A stretch of DNA of 51,887 nt from Armatimonadota bacterium (lineage in GTDB: Bacteria > Armatimonadota > UBA5829): NCBI GenBank assembly GCA_026392045.1, contig JAPLCU010000043.1, positions 1-51,887 of the forward strand. Direction: 5' to 3'. A model generated the notes under the pieces. It worked only from the letters and a program-made list of their open reading frames with translations, had not been told where the DNA came from and ran no database searches. Positions 16,548 through 25,800 of the stretch are shown in pieces. The position numbers and the translations under genes were made by a program. The stretch's first letter is position 1; the number at the start of each line of letters is the position of its first letter.

Positions 16548-18959
16548 ATGAGATTTCGGCCGATTGTTCTTATCACTATCTCGATGTTTCTGGCTGCAGG
16601 CGTTATTGTGGCAGGGAGCCGCATAAAGTCGGTGCAGGCGGCGGACCAGCCAGTCCAGCTTGACAATATGAAAAACGTCAGCGAGATTGTCTTTGCCGTG
16701 CGAAAATTTGCAGATGATGGCCACTGGTACGCAAATATCAGCTACAAATCTTACGCTCCCGACAGAAAGAACTACCGCGACGGCGGCAAGCTCTGCAAGC
16801 TCAATCTGAAGACCGGACAGGTCACCACGCTCATCGACGACCCCAAAGGCGGTATCCGCGATCCTCAGGTAAACTACGATGGCAAACGGATTATTTTCTC
16901 CTGGCGGCGCGACGGCAGTGAGTATTATAACCTCTACGAGATCAATTCAGGCGGCGCCGGCCTCAAACAGATCACCAGCGGTCCTTATGACGACATCGAG
17001 CCTGTTTACACCGCAGACGGCAGCATAGTCTTTGTCTCCACCCGCTGCAACAGGTTTGTGAACTGCTGGGTGACGCGGGTCGCGATCATTCATAAGTGCG
17101 ATTCGGATGGCAAGAACATTCAGCCGCTCTCATGCAATGGCGAGCAGGACAACACTCCCTGGCCCCTGCCTGACGGTCGGCTTCTTTATATGCGATGGGA
17201 ATACACCGACCGCAGCCAGGTGGATTACCATCATCTTTGGACGATGAACCCCGACGGCACCGGGCAGGCTGTCTTCTACGGCAACTTCCACCCGAGCACC
17301 GTTATGATCGACGCGAAACCTATTCCCGGCTCATCTAAGATAGTGTCACTCTTCTCCCCCGGTCACGGGGCTAAGGAGCACGAGGGGTTTGTGACGATCG
17401 TTAGCCCGAAGCAGGGTCCTGATTCACTGCCTTCCGCTCGACGCATGTGTGACCGTACCGTACGCGACCCCTGGGCATTCTCCGAAAATCTGTTTATGGC
17501 TGCGAGCGGGCAATCTATTGTCGCCATAGATGGCTCCGGCAAAATTCAAAACCTATACACTCTCACGGAAGAAGACAAGCGCGCGGGTTTTCAGATCAAC
17601 GAGCCTCGTCCCCTTTGCCTGCGTCCGAAAGAACATCTGATCAAGGCCAAGGTCAACCCAAAATCAGCCACTGGCACGTTTATGCTCGCAGATGTATACG
17701 CAGGGCGCAACATGGCGGGAATCAAGCGCGGTGAAATTAAAAAATTGCTTGTGCTGGAGCTGCTGCCGAAACCTATCAACTACACCGGCGGCATGGACCC
17801 TCTTACTTTTGGAGGCACGTTTACGCTGGAGCGCGTGCTCGGCACCGTGCCTGTGGAGGATGATGGGTCGGCTTTCTTCGAAGCGCCCGCGCTGCGGAGC
17901 GTGTTCTTTGTGGCGCTTGATGAAAACGAGATGTCCGTCAAGCGCATGCAGAGCTTTACCTCGGTGATGCCAGGCGAGAACTATGGCTGCTTCGGCTGCC
18001 ATGAGCAGCGGGAGAAAACTTTCCCGAACAATCGCTCGGGGGCTTTGATGGCTATGCGGCGTCCGGCCAGCAAGATCGAACCGATAAAGGATGTCCCGGA
18101 TGTTTTGGATTTCCCCAGAGATATTCAGCCGATTCTTGATAAATACTGCATTTGCTGCCATAACCCCGATAAGCGCAGCGGCAGCGTTGACCTCGCGGGC
18201 GGCCGTGGGCCTATGTATTCGATCAGCTATTTTACGCTGACGGTGCGCAATCAATTCTCCGACGGCAGAAACCGCGCGGTCAGCAACCTGCCTCCCAGGG
18301 CCATCGGCAGCTCCGCGAGCGAGATTTTGAGAAAAATGAGCGGCAAACACCATGATGTGCAAGTGTCGCCGATGGAGTTCAAAACCGTGCGGCTGTGGAT
18401 CGAGACCGGCGCGCCGTACCCTGGCACTTATGCCGCGCTTGGCACCGGCTGCATCGGCCTGTTTATTGAAAATAACCCCGCAAACCGTTTCGATTTGGAA
18501 TGGGAATCCACCAAACAAGCTAAAAAAGCTATAGATGAAAGATGTGTGAGCTGCCATACAAAAGAGCGGTCTCTGCCATCAAGCCTTTCGGATGGAAACG
18601 ATAAGCGTCATCTATACTTCAACCTGACCCAGCCGGAAAAGTCCTTGATGCTGCTGGCGCCTCTTCAAAAATCAGCAGGCGGATTAGGCATTTGCAAAGA
18701 CGAATACGGCACTGGGTGCATGGCCGAAAAAGGTGATTATGCCTATGAAGCTATCCTTGGAATGCTCAAAGACGGTAAGAAAAAGCTCGACGAAATCAAA
18801 CGCTTCGACATGCCCGGCTTCATTCCCAGGCCGGATTACATACGCGAGCTGACCAAATACGGCCTCATAGACAAAAGCTACAACCCCGGCACCCCGATAG
18901 ACTACTACGCAATGGATCAGAAGTATTGGAGATCGTTCTGGTATAAACCCAAATTATGA
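16548..18959 (+). CDS. Secreted HzsA-like (hydrazine synthase alpha-type) multihaem protein
   Basis: 803 residues from ATG 16548, which has AAGGAGAG 7 nt upstream; a GTG two codons earlier is less well placed. The product starts with a signal peptide (RFRPIVLITISMFLAAGVIV, then QAADQP). Residues about 40-400 look like a TolB-type beta-propeller (KRIIFSWRRDGSEYYNLYEI, DIEPVYTADGSIVFVSTRCN, PWPLPDGRLLYMRWEY). Three c-type haem motifs follow: CFGCH near 482, CICCH near 535 and CVSCH near 667. This domain order is that of hydrazine synthase alpha-subunit homologues, which are widespread in bacteria that do not carry out anammox. No beta/gamma subunits or hydrazine genes lie nearby, so hydrazine synthesis is not implied. 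A periplasmic or extracellular electron-transfer or oxidase role is likely. Transcribed alone. Confidence 0.82.
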   Translation: MRFRPIVLITISMFLAAGVIVAGSRIKSVQAADQPVQLDNMKNVSEIVFAVRKFADDGHWYANISYKSYAPDRKNYRDGGKLCKLNLKTGQVTTLIDDPKGGIRDPQVNYDGKRIIFSWRRDGSEYYNLYEINSGGAGLKQITSGPYDDIEPVYTADGSIVFVSTRCNRFVNCWVTRVAIIHKCDSDGKNIQPLSCNGEQDNTPWPLPDGRLLYMRWEYTDRSQVDYHHLWTMNPDGTGQAVFYGNFHPSTVMIDAKPIPGSSKIVSLFSPGHGAKEHEGFVTIVSPKQGPDSLPSARRMCDRTVRDPWAFSENLFMAASGQSIVAIDGSGKIQNLYTLTEEDKRAGFQINEPRPLCLRPKEHLIKAKVNPKSATGTFMLADVYAGRNMAGIKRGEIKKLLVLELLPKPINYTGGMDPLTFGGTFTLERVLGTVPVEDDGSAFFEAPALRSVFFVALDENEMSVKRMQSFTSVMPGENYGCFGCHEQREKTFPNNRSGALMAMRRPASKIEPIKDVPDVLDFPRDIQPILDKYCICCHNPDKRSGSVDLAGGRGPMYSISYFTLTVRNQFSDGRNRAVSNLPPRAIGSSASEILRKMSGKHHDVQVSPMEFKTVRLWIETGAPYPGTYAALGTGCIGLFIENNPANRFDLEWESTKQAKKAIDERCVSCHTKERSLPSSLSDGNDKRHLYFNLTQPEKSLMLLAPLQKSAGGLGICKDEYGTGCMAEKGDYAYEAILGMLKDGKKKLDEIKRFDMPGFIPRPDYIRELTKYGLIDKSYNPGTPIDYYAMDQKYWRSFWYKPKL

Positions 18960-19003
18960 GTTCTGAGTTTTGAATTATGAATTATGAATTGGGAGAAGGG
19001 TTC

Positions 19004-19043
19004 TGATGGGCTTGTGCTCCAACCCTCAAATCCTGAAAAACCA
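19004..19043. repeat. Interspersed 40-nt repeat, copy 1
   Basis: Begins TGATGGGCTTGTGCTCCAAC and ends CTGAAAAACCA. A second copy with about four changes is at 27805-27843. No coding function seen. Confidence 0.7.
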
Positions 19044-19200
19044 GAAGGGGATGAGGCTGGGATTTGGTGGTTTTTTTGTGTGGCAGTGGGGTTCGGTAGG
19101 AAAGGTTTGCAGAAACAGCGAGGATTGGGGAAGGGAGAATGCGCGTCGATGAATAAGGTGTTGAATAGGTAGTTTAATCGCTTTATATGGAGCATACTTG

Positions 19201-22200
19201 ATGGATTTCGTTGAAAATTATATTCTCGGGCTGCGCAATACGCGTCACAGCGGTGCGGCTGTGGATGAAACCGCGCATTATGGCGCTCTGCAGAATCTTC
19301 TCAATGAGATAGGCAAAACCCTTAAACCGAAGGTGCATTGTATCATTGCGCTCAAAAATCAAGGGGCGGGGTTGCCTGATGGCGGGTTGTTTACACCCGA
19401 TCAAATCCGCAAGCAAGCCAAGACCGGAAATGTGTTTGATCAGATTCCAGCGCGTGGGGCAATTGAGGTAAAAGGAACCAAGGATGATGTAGACAAGATC
19501 GCGGATTCTAAGCAAGTAAAGGACTATTTAGGGCGATATGGACTGGTTTTAGTAACGAATTACCGCGATTTTCTGCTTCTTGAGCGCGGGAATGATGATA
19601 AACCCGTGCGTCTGGAGCGTTTTAGCCTGGCTGATAATGAGCAGGATTTTTGGGCGCAAACTGCACACCCGCGCACTATGGCAGATAGGCATGGGGAACG
19701 GTTTTCGGAATATTTGAAGAGAGTGATGCAGCAGGCCGCGCCGCTGACGGAGCCTAAAGATTTGGCGTGGTTTTTGGCTTCTTACGCGCGGGATGCAAAG
19801 GCGCGGGTGGAGGCAGTAAAAGACCTGGCAGCGTTGAACGCAGTGCGGGCTTCGCTGGAAGAGGCGCTTGGGCTGCAGTTTGTGGGTGAAAAGGGAGAGC
19901 ATTTCTTCCGGTCTACGCTTGTGCAGACTCTTTTTTACGGTTTGTTTTCGGCATGGGTGCTTTGGAGTAAGGAAAAAGGCCATTCCACGAAAGATCATTT
20001 CAACTGGCGTATGGCGCAATGGTCTTTGCATGTGCCTATGATTCGGGCGCTTTTTGAGCAGGTTTCCACGCCATCGCAGCTTGGGCCTTTGGAGCTTGAA
20101 GAGGTGATGAACTGGGCAGGGGAAGTGTTGAACAGGGTGAAGCGTGAAGAGTTCTTCGTGAAGTTCAAGGAAGAGCATGCGGTGCAGTATTTCTATGAGC
20201 CGTTCTTGGAGGCATTTGACCCTGAGCTTAGAAAAGAATTGGGCGTATGGTATACCCCGCCTGAGATAGTGAAGTATATGGTGGAGCGGGTTGACAGGGT
20301 GCTGCGCGAGGAACTAAGGATACCCGACGGCCTTGCTGACCCAAATGTGTATGTGCTGGACCCGTGCTGCGGAACCGGAGCTTATCTGGTGGAGACCCTG
20401 AGGCGGATAGAGGAGACTCTGCGGCAGAAGGGGGATGATGGACTGATAGGCCATGATGTGAAGCAGGCGGCAATGAAGCGGGTGTTTGGCTTTGAGATAT
20501 TGCCAGCGCCTTTTGTGGTGGCGCACTTGCAGCTTGGAGTGTTGCTGCAGAACCTGGGCGCGCAGTTATCTGATGAGAAGAACGAGCGCGCCGGGGTGTA
20601 TCTTACGAATGCGCTTACGGGATGGGAGCCGCCGACAGAGCCTAAGATGCAGCTCGCTTTTCATGAGCTTGAAGAAGAGCGCGAAGCGGCAGCCGAGGTT
20701 AAGCGAGAAAAACCCGTGCTGGTGGTGATAGGAAACCCGCCATATAATGCGTTTGCCGGTATCAGCCCCAAAGAAGAACAGGGTTTGGTGGATGTTTACA
20801 AAGAAGGACTAATATCCAAGTGGGGAATTAAGAAATTCAATTTGGATGACCTTTATGTGCGGTTTTTTCGGCTTGCAGAGCGGAGAATAGCCGAGATGAC
20901 CGGTAAGGGAGTGGTGTGCTTTATTTCCAATCATTCTTGGGTGAGCGAGCCTTCTTTTGTCGTTTTGCGGCAGCATTTACTTGAGTCATTTGATAAGTTT
21001 TGGATAGAAAATATGCATGGCAACAGAAAAATATCTGAATATGCGCCAGATGGACGAACAAGTGAGACCGTTTTTGCCATTCAAGGTTTTTCTCCCGGTA
21101 TTCAGCAAGGTGTTGCAATCTCTCTATGGCTTAAATCAAAGAATAAAGATAAATCAAAGCATGTGGTTTTTCGAGATGATCTAAATGATGCAAAAGCATC
21201 GGACAGAAGAGAACAATTACTTGAAACCCTTAATGACCCGAATTTCGAAAAGCGTTATGAGCAGTCGATGCCCGATGAGAGCAATAGGTACTCTTTTAGG
21301 CCTGAAAAAGTATCAAAAGAATATAAGAGTTGGGTTTGTGTTAGCGAAATACCAGAGCAATCTCCATCACTAGGAATCTTAGAAAACCGTCGCGATGCGC
21401 TAATAGATACAGATTATGATCTTCTCAAGAATCGAATGATTACCTATTTTGATGAATCTATTAGCATGGAACAACTTGCAGCAATGGCGCCTGGAATCGC
21501 TATTAATGCTGCCAGGTTCAATGCAAGGCTAACAAGAGATAAGGTAATATCAATTGAAACATTTTCATCCGAAAATATTCGGCGTGCCACGGTTCGTCCG
21601 ATGGATACGAGATGGTGTTTTTACAACACTATTCGACCATTATGGAATGAACCGCGCCCATCGTATGCAAAGCAATGCTGGAAAGGAAACGGGGCTTTAG
21701 TTACTCGAAGACGTGGAGTAGCCGCACCAGAAGGCGTACCGTTTAATTTTATTTCAACTATTGGCCTTCAACATGCACTCCATACAGATGCGTATTATTT
21801 CCCTATACTTTTCAAGAATGGCATTAATAAAGAATCTAAAAACCATGTGATTCCTGGTTTTATTAACGAGAGTGAAGTAGTTCATGCAAACCTTAGCTTA
21901 AAAGCATTCAATTACCTCTCGTCAATCGGTCTCGCATCAATTGACGATTGGGATAATGCCTCAAGTTTATGGATGCATGTGCTTGCGATTGGCTATTCAC
22001 CTAACTATCTTGTTGAAAATGCTGACGGAATAAAGCGAGACTGGCCGCGAATCCCCCTCCCTAATTCCCGCGAGCTTCTTATCAAATCTGCAGAACTGGG
22101 CAAGAAAATAGCGGCGCTGCTGGATACGGAAAGCGACGTGGCGGGGGTGACTTCGGGTGAGATCAGGCCGGAATTGAAGAAGATTGGCGGGATTTCGGGT

Positions 22201-22641
22201 GCGGCTGGCGGGCAAATAGACCCCGGCGCGGGTGACCTTCGGATTACAGCGGGATGGGGGCATGGCGGTAAAGATGGCGTTACAATGCCGGGTAAGGGCA
22301 AGATCGAGCGGCGGGCTTTTGGCGCTGAAGAATCAGACTGCAACTTGCCTCTGCTTGGCGACGAGACTTTGGACGTTTACCTCAATGATAAGGCGTATTG
22401 GAAGAACATACCGGCGCGGGTGTGGGATTACCATATAGGCGGATATCAGGTGATTAAGAAGTGGCTCAGCTATCGCGAGTATGTTATGCTGGGGCGCGAT
22501 CTTAAGCCCGAAGAAGCGCGCGAGGTGATGAATATGGCCCGTCGGATTGCGGCGATTATCCTATTGGAGCCGGAGCTTGATAAGAATTACGCGGCGGTGA
22601 AGGAGAATTGTTATTCTTGGAAGGGGAATACGGAGAGGTAA
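19201..22641 (+). CDS. Single-chain nuclease-adenine methylase, type ISP/IIG style
   Basis: 1146 residues from ATG 19201 (TTG one codon before; GGAG 9 nt upstream). The N-terminus holds a PD-(D/E)xK nuclease pattern: LPDGG near residue 58 and IEVKG near 89. Motif I of the methylase is DPCCGTGAYL near 386 and motif IV is NPPYNAFAG near 510. The following GIKKFNLDDLYVRFFRLAER then GKGVVCFISNHSW is characteristic of type ISP methylase cores. The C-terminal 450 residues end with the ISP specificity-domain style IPARVWDYHIGGYQVIKKWL then SYRE. True type ISP enzymes (about 1570 residues) carry an SF2 helicase between nuclease and methylase; it is absent here. It probably cuts and modifies DNA as one chain. 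It stands alone between two unrelated genes. Confidence 0.85.
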   Translation: MDFVENYILGLRNTRHSGAAVDETAHYGALQNLLNEIGKTLKPKVHCIIALKNQGAGLPDGGLFTPDQIRKQAKTGNVFDQIPARGAIEVKGTKDDVDKIADSKQVKDYLGRYGLVLVTNYRDFLLLERGNDDKPVRLERFSLADNEQDFWAQTAHPRTMADRHGERFSEYLKRVMQQAAPLTEPKDLAWFLASYARDAKARVEAVKDLAALNAVRASLEEALGLQFVGEKGEHFFRSTLVQTLFYGLFSAWVLWSKEKGHSTKDHFNWRMAQWSLHVPMIRALFEQVSTPSQLGPLELEEVMNWAGEVLNRVKREEFFVKFKEEHAVQYFYEPFLEAFDPELRKELGVWYTPPEIVKYMVERVDRVLREELRIPDGLADPNVYVLDPCCGTGAYLVETLRRIEETLRQKGDDGLIGHDVKQAAMKRVFGFEILPAPFVVAHLQLGVLLQNLGAQLSDEKNERAGVYLTNALTGWEPPTEPKMQLAFHELEEEREAAAEVKREKPVLVVIGNPPYNAFAGISPKEEQGLVDVYKEGLISKWGIKKFNLDDLYVRFFRLAERRIAEMTGKGVVCFISNHSWVSEPSFVVLRQHLLESFDKFWIENMHGNRKISEYAPDGRTSETVFAIQGFSPGIQQGVAISLWLKSKNKDKSKHVVFRDDLNDAKASDRREQLLETLNDPNFEKRYEQSMPDESNRYSFRPEKVSKEYKSWVCVSEIPEQSPSLGILENRRDALIDTDYDLLKNRMITYFDESISMEQLAAMAPGIAINAARFNARLTRDKVISIETFSSENIRRATVRPMDTRWCFYNTIRPLWNEPRPSYAKQCWKGNGALVTRRRGVAAPEGVPFNFISTIGLQHALHTDAYYFPILFKNGINKESKNHVIPGFINESEVVHANLSLKAFNYLSSIGLASIDDWDNASSLWMHVLAIGYSPNYLVENADGIKRDWPRIPLPNSRELLIKSAELGKKIAALLDTESDVAGVTSGEIRPELKKIGGISGAAGGQIDPGAGDLRITAGWGHGGKDGVTMPGKGKIERRAFGAEESDCNLPLLGDETLDVYLNDKAYWKNIPARVWDYHIGGYQVIKKWLSYREYVMLGRDLKPEEAREVMNMARRIAAIILLEPELDKNYAAVKENCYSWKGNTER

Positions 22642-22740
22642 GGCGCTTTGCCATTACGTTGCGCCCTCACCCCGGCCATCTCCCCCAGGAGAGGGAGCTC
22701 AGGATGCTGGGCTTGTGCTCAGTTACAGCGTTTTGCTTTA

Positions 22741-22858
22741 GGGATCGCAGATCCCAGATGGCCACTTACGGGCTGGATTGCAAATCCAGCCCGAACATAG
22801 GTTGTTATTGCGGGCGGATCAGAGATTCCGCCCGAACAAGTGATTCTGCCCGAACAAG
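22741..22858. repeat. Cluster of short palindromes in a convergent gap
   Basis: Three palindromes in a row: GGGATC-gca-GATCCC (22741), GGGCTGGATTTGC-type GGGCTGGATT...AATCCAGCCC (22770-22792) and CGGGCGGA...TCCGCCCG (22811-22834), followed by a half copy. Each is followed by CCGAACA. It lies between the convergent methylase and GH127 genes and may act as bidirectional terminator. Confidence 0.75.
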
Positions 22859-22871
22859 GCTTATTTTACTC

Positions 22872-25800
22872 CTATGGGATAGCGTGTGACATAAGGACAA
22901 CATCATCCCAGCTTCTGGTAACGAGCGTTCTGTAATACACGCCGCTGGTCTTGCGGATGGTAGATACACCTGTCACTCGCACGTAGTCGCCGTCTGATAT
23001 GCCGTATATCGGTCCATAAACCGTGATTGGAGTCGGGATTCCTTGGAGGATTGGCGTCTTGACGATGAAGGTCGACCCATCGTAGATGGTCATCGAGCTG
23101 CCGACTACCACATTCGTTGCTTTACCCCAGGTGGTCTGCAGGGTGCCAACCGTGTTGATTCCGACCCCATAGGTGGCTCCCTGGGCCACTCCCTGGGTGC
23201 CGCCGCATACATTCCTGTTCATGCGGCCCATTGCCTTGGGCATGTCTTTGGCAAGCCCGGGGTTCGCTAATGTCGCGTTGACAACCAGCTCATCGTCTGT
23301 ATTCTTACCTAAAACGCCGCTTACGTTCACAACAGCCCCCGGCGTCTGAAGCGCTGAGCTAATGACTTTGATGCCGCATGTCGTGTGGCCGATCTCAGGG
23401 CACTGGATGTAGAACGATACCGGATCAGCCCACGTCACTACCTTACCTACCAACATCACCTGATTCCCGATGATGCCCGTTTTCTTTATGTATCCAATGC
23501 AGTTATCCGGCCTATCAGCAACCATAGCTGCTATTTCGGTGGCGCTCAAACCCCAAGTGTATATTCGGAAATCATCCACCATTCCATCCAGATACGGGTC
23601 ATTGTACTGCGACCTTCCTATCCAGCTCTGAGTGGTGGCTCCCAAACCGGACGGCTTGTTGGTTATTCCTTTGTTTTGAGCCACCTGCGAGCCATCCATA
23701 TAGATCGTCACAACGCTTCCAACCTGTGTCACCGCCAGATGCTTCCAGATTCCCGTCGGCAACGCGATCGGGCAATCGCATATCTGCTCGCCGCCGCTGC
23801 TATACTTGATAGCATACCTAATTCCGCTGCCCTGCATAAGGCACAGGAACATATAACTACTAGTGCCGGAACCAATATCGAATATCCTCGCCCATGTTGA
23901 ATTGGTATCAATCTTCACCCATGCGCTGATTGAAAAGTCTGTGCAGTTCTGCATAATACCCGCAGGCATGCTCACATAGCCGGTGCTGGGGTTAAGGTTT
24001 ATGGCTTTTCCGAATTTACCGGTCAATCGAGAGTAACTGCCGTTCACCAAGGCATTGTTGCCATTACCCGTTGAATCGATTACGGCAGTCCCGCTTGCCT
24101 CGTCGAACTTATACCAAGCCAGCGACGGATCCACGTAATTTTCCGGCGCAAGCAAATGGCTCGCCGGCACGGTCTCTCTGATCTGACTAGCGCTCGCCCA
24201 TTCCAATTTGATTTGAGCGGTTGTCAGGTTATCGTAATAGTCCAGCTTGATATCATACTTGCGGCCGGCAACAAGGCTGATCGTTCCACTGTCTACCGTG
24301 GCCGTGTGATTGGTCCAGTTGTCAATTATCAACTGCCCATTGATCCACAACCTCACGCCGTCGTCAGAGGTAGTATAGAATGTGTAAGTCTCAGAGTATT
24401 TTGGCCTAATCTTGCCGGTCCACCTTACCGAAAAAGTGTCCACTCCTATGCTCGCGTTTGGCGAACCCGTACCCCAGTTGAAATCGATGTTTGCGTCCGA
24501 CCTGACAAGTTTCTGGGCTGTAAAGTCGATATTATCGAAATACTGGGCTCTAAGGCCTCGGGACTCTCCAGTATCGCCCATAGCCGTGATTTCTGCAGCC
24601 GTAAGAATTCGGCTGTATATTCGAAAATCATCTATCTTACCGTCAAAGCTGCGGCCTCCACCATCCCAGCCGCCGATGCGGATTCCATTTAGCGCGGCAA
24701 CAGGCGCGGCCGTGTAGCTTCTAGTGGAATCCAACACGCCGTCCAAGTAAAACTTTACCGACTTCGCAGCGCTGTCATAGACGAGGGTCACATGTTTCCA
24801 CCGGCCAAGATCATCGCCGCAGAACTTATAAGCCGACGATTGCTCCTCTGCCGATGCGCCATTGAGCGCGAATATCAGCTCGCCGGTGTTTGCAACGGAA
24901 AGCGCGGCGTCGCCGCTCTCCCATCCATCGCAGTGGAAAAGGGCGTTTCTCGCATTGGCCAGCATATCTACCTTCACCCACGCCATTAATGTAAAGCTGG
25001 CTCGGTTCCCGATATTCGGCACGGCCACATAATCATCAAGCCCATCAAGGCTTATGGCGCTGCCGATCTTTCCGGTTGTCCACATCGTGCCGTTCATTAA
25101 AGCGCCATGCCTATCGCTGCCGGAAGAATCTTTTGCAATGGTCCCGGCGTTTTCATCGAATGTATAGATCAAGTCCGAGTCCACCGAATCTGCAGACCTC
25201 AGACAAGATGGCGGCGCTATTTCCCTCGCCTGGCTGCTTGAGCTCCATTCCATTGCAACACTGGCAGCGCTGTTGTTTTCGTAATATTCCAGCTTGATGC
25301 TATACCAGGTTCCAGCCGTCAGGCTGATGGTGGTGCTGGTCGATGTTCCGCTGCCGTCTACCCAGTTGTTTATGATCTGTTGATTGTTCACCCATAGCCG
25401 ACGCCCATCATCTGACGTCACATAAAATGTGTAGGCGCCGGTGTATCTGGGCTTTATTTGCCCCGACCACCTGATCGCGAAGCTGTCCTTGTTCATTCCA
25501 GCAGCAGGCGGGCTGGCGCCCCAGTCGAAATTCACCGCCGGGTCTACACGGGTCATAACCAGATTGGTCATGTTTTTGTCCGAGTAATACTGCCCCGTCA
25601 ATCCTCCGGCAAACCCCGACTCCACAACCTCAGGGAAATAGGTAATTCTCAGATTTTCTGCTCCAAACGGCACCAGCGTCACCGTCTCCTCAAGAGCATC
25701 CGAACTCACCGGCCCAACCGGAACCTCATTTGGCAGTCCGTTTACCGCCATAGTCCACGATGGCACCTTCTTGGCCCTGGCCGTGATTGTGATCGGAGTA

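Noticed and set aside
17664-18557. A 297-residue minus-strand frame inside the HzsA-like gene
   Set aside because: A shadow of the strongly supported opposite-strand gene, with biased composition.
16548-18959. Anammox hydrazine synthase
   Set aside because: Only the alpha-type architecture is present; no beta/gamma subunits or hydrazine dehydrogenase genes lie nearby, and homologues are common in non-anammox bacteria.
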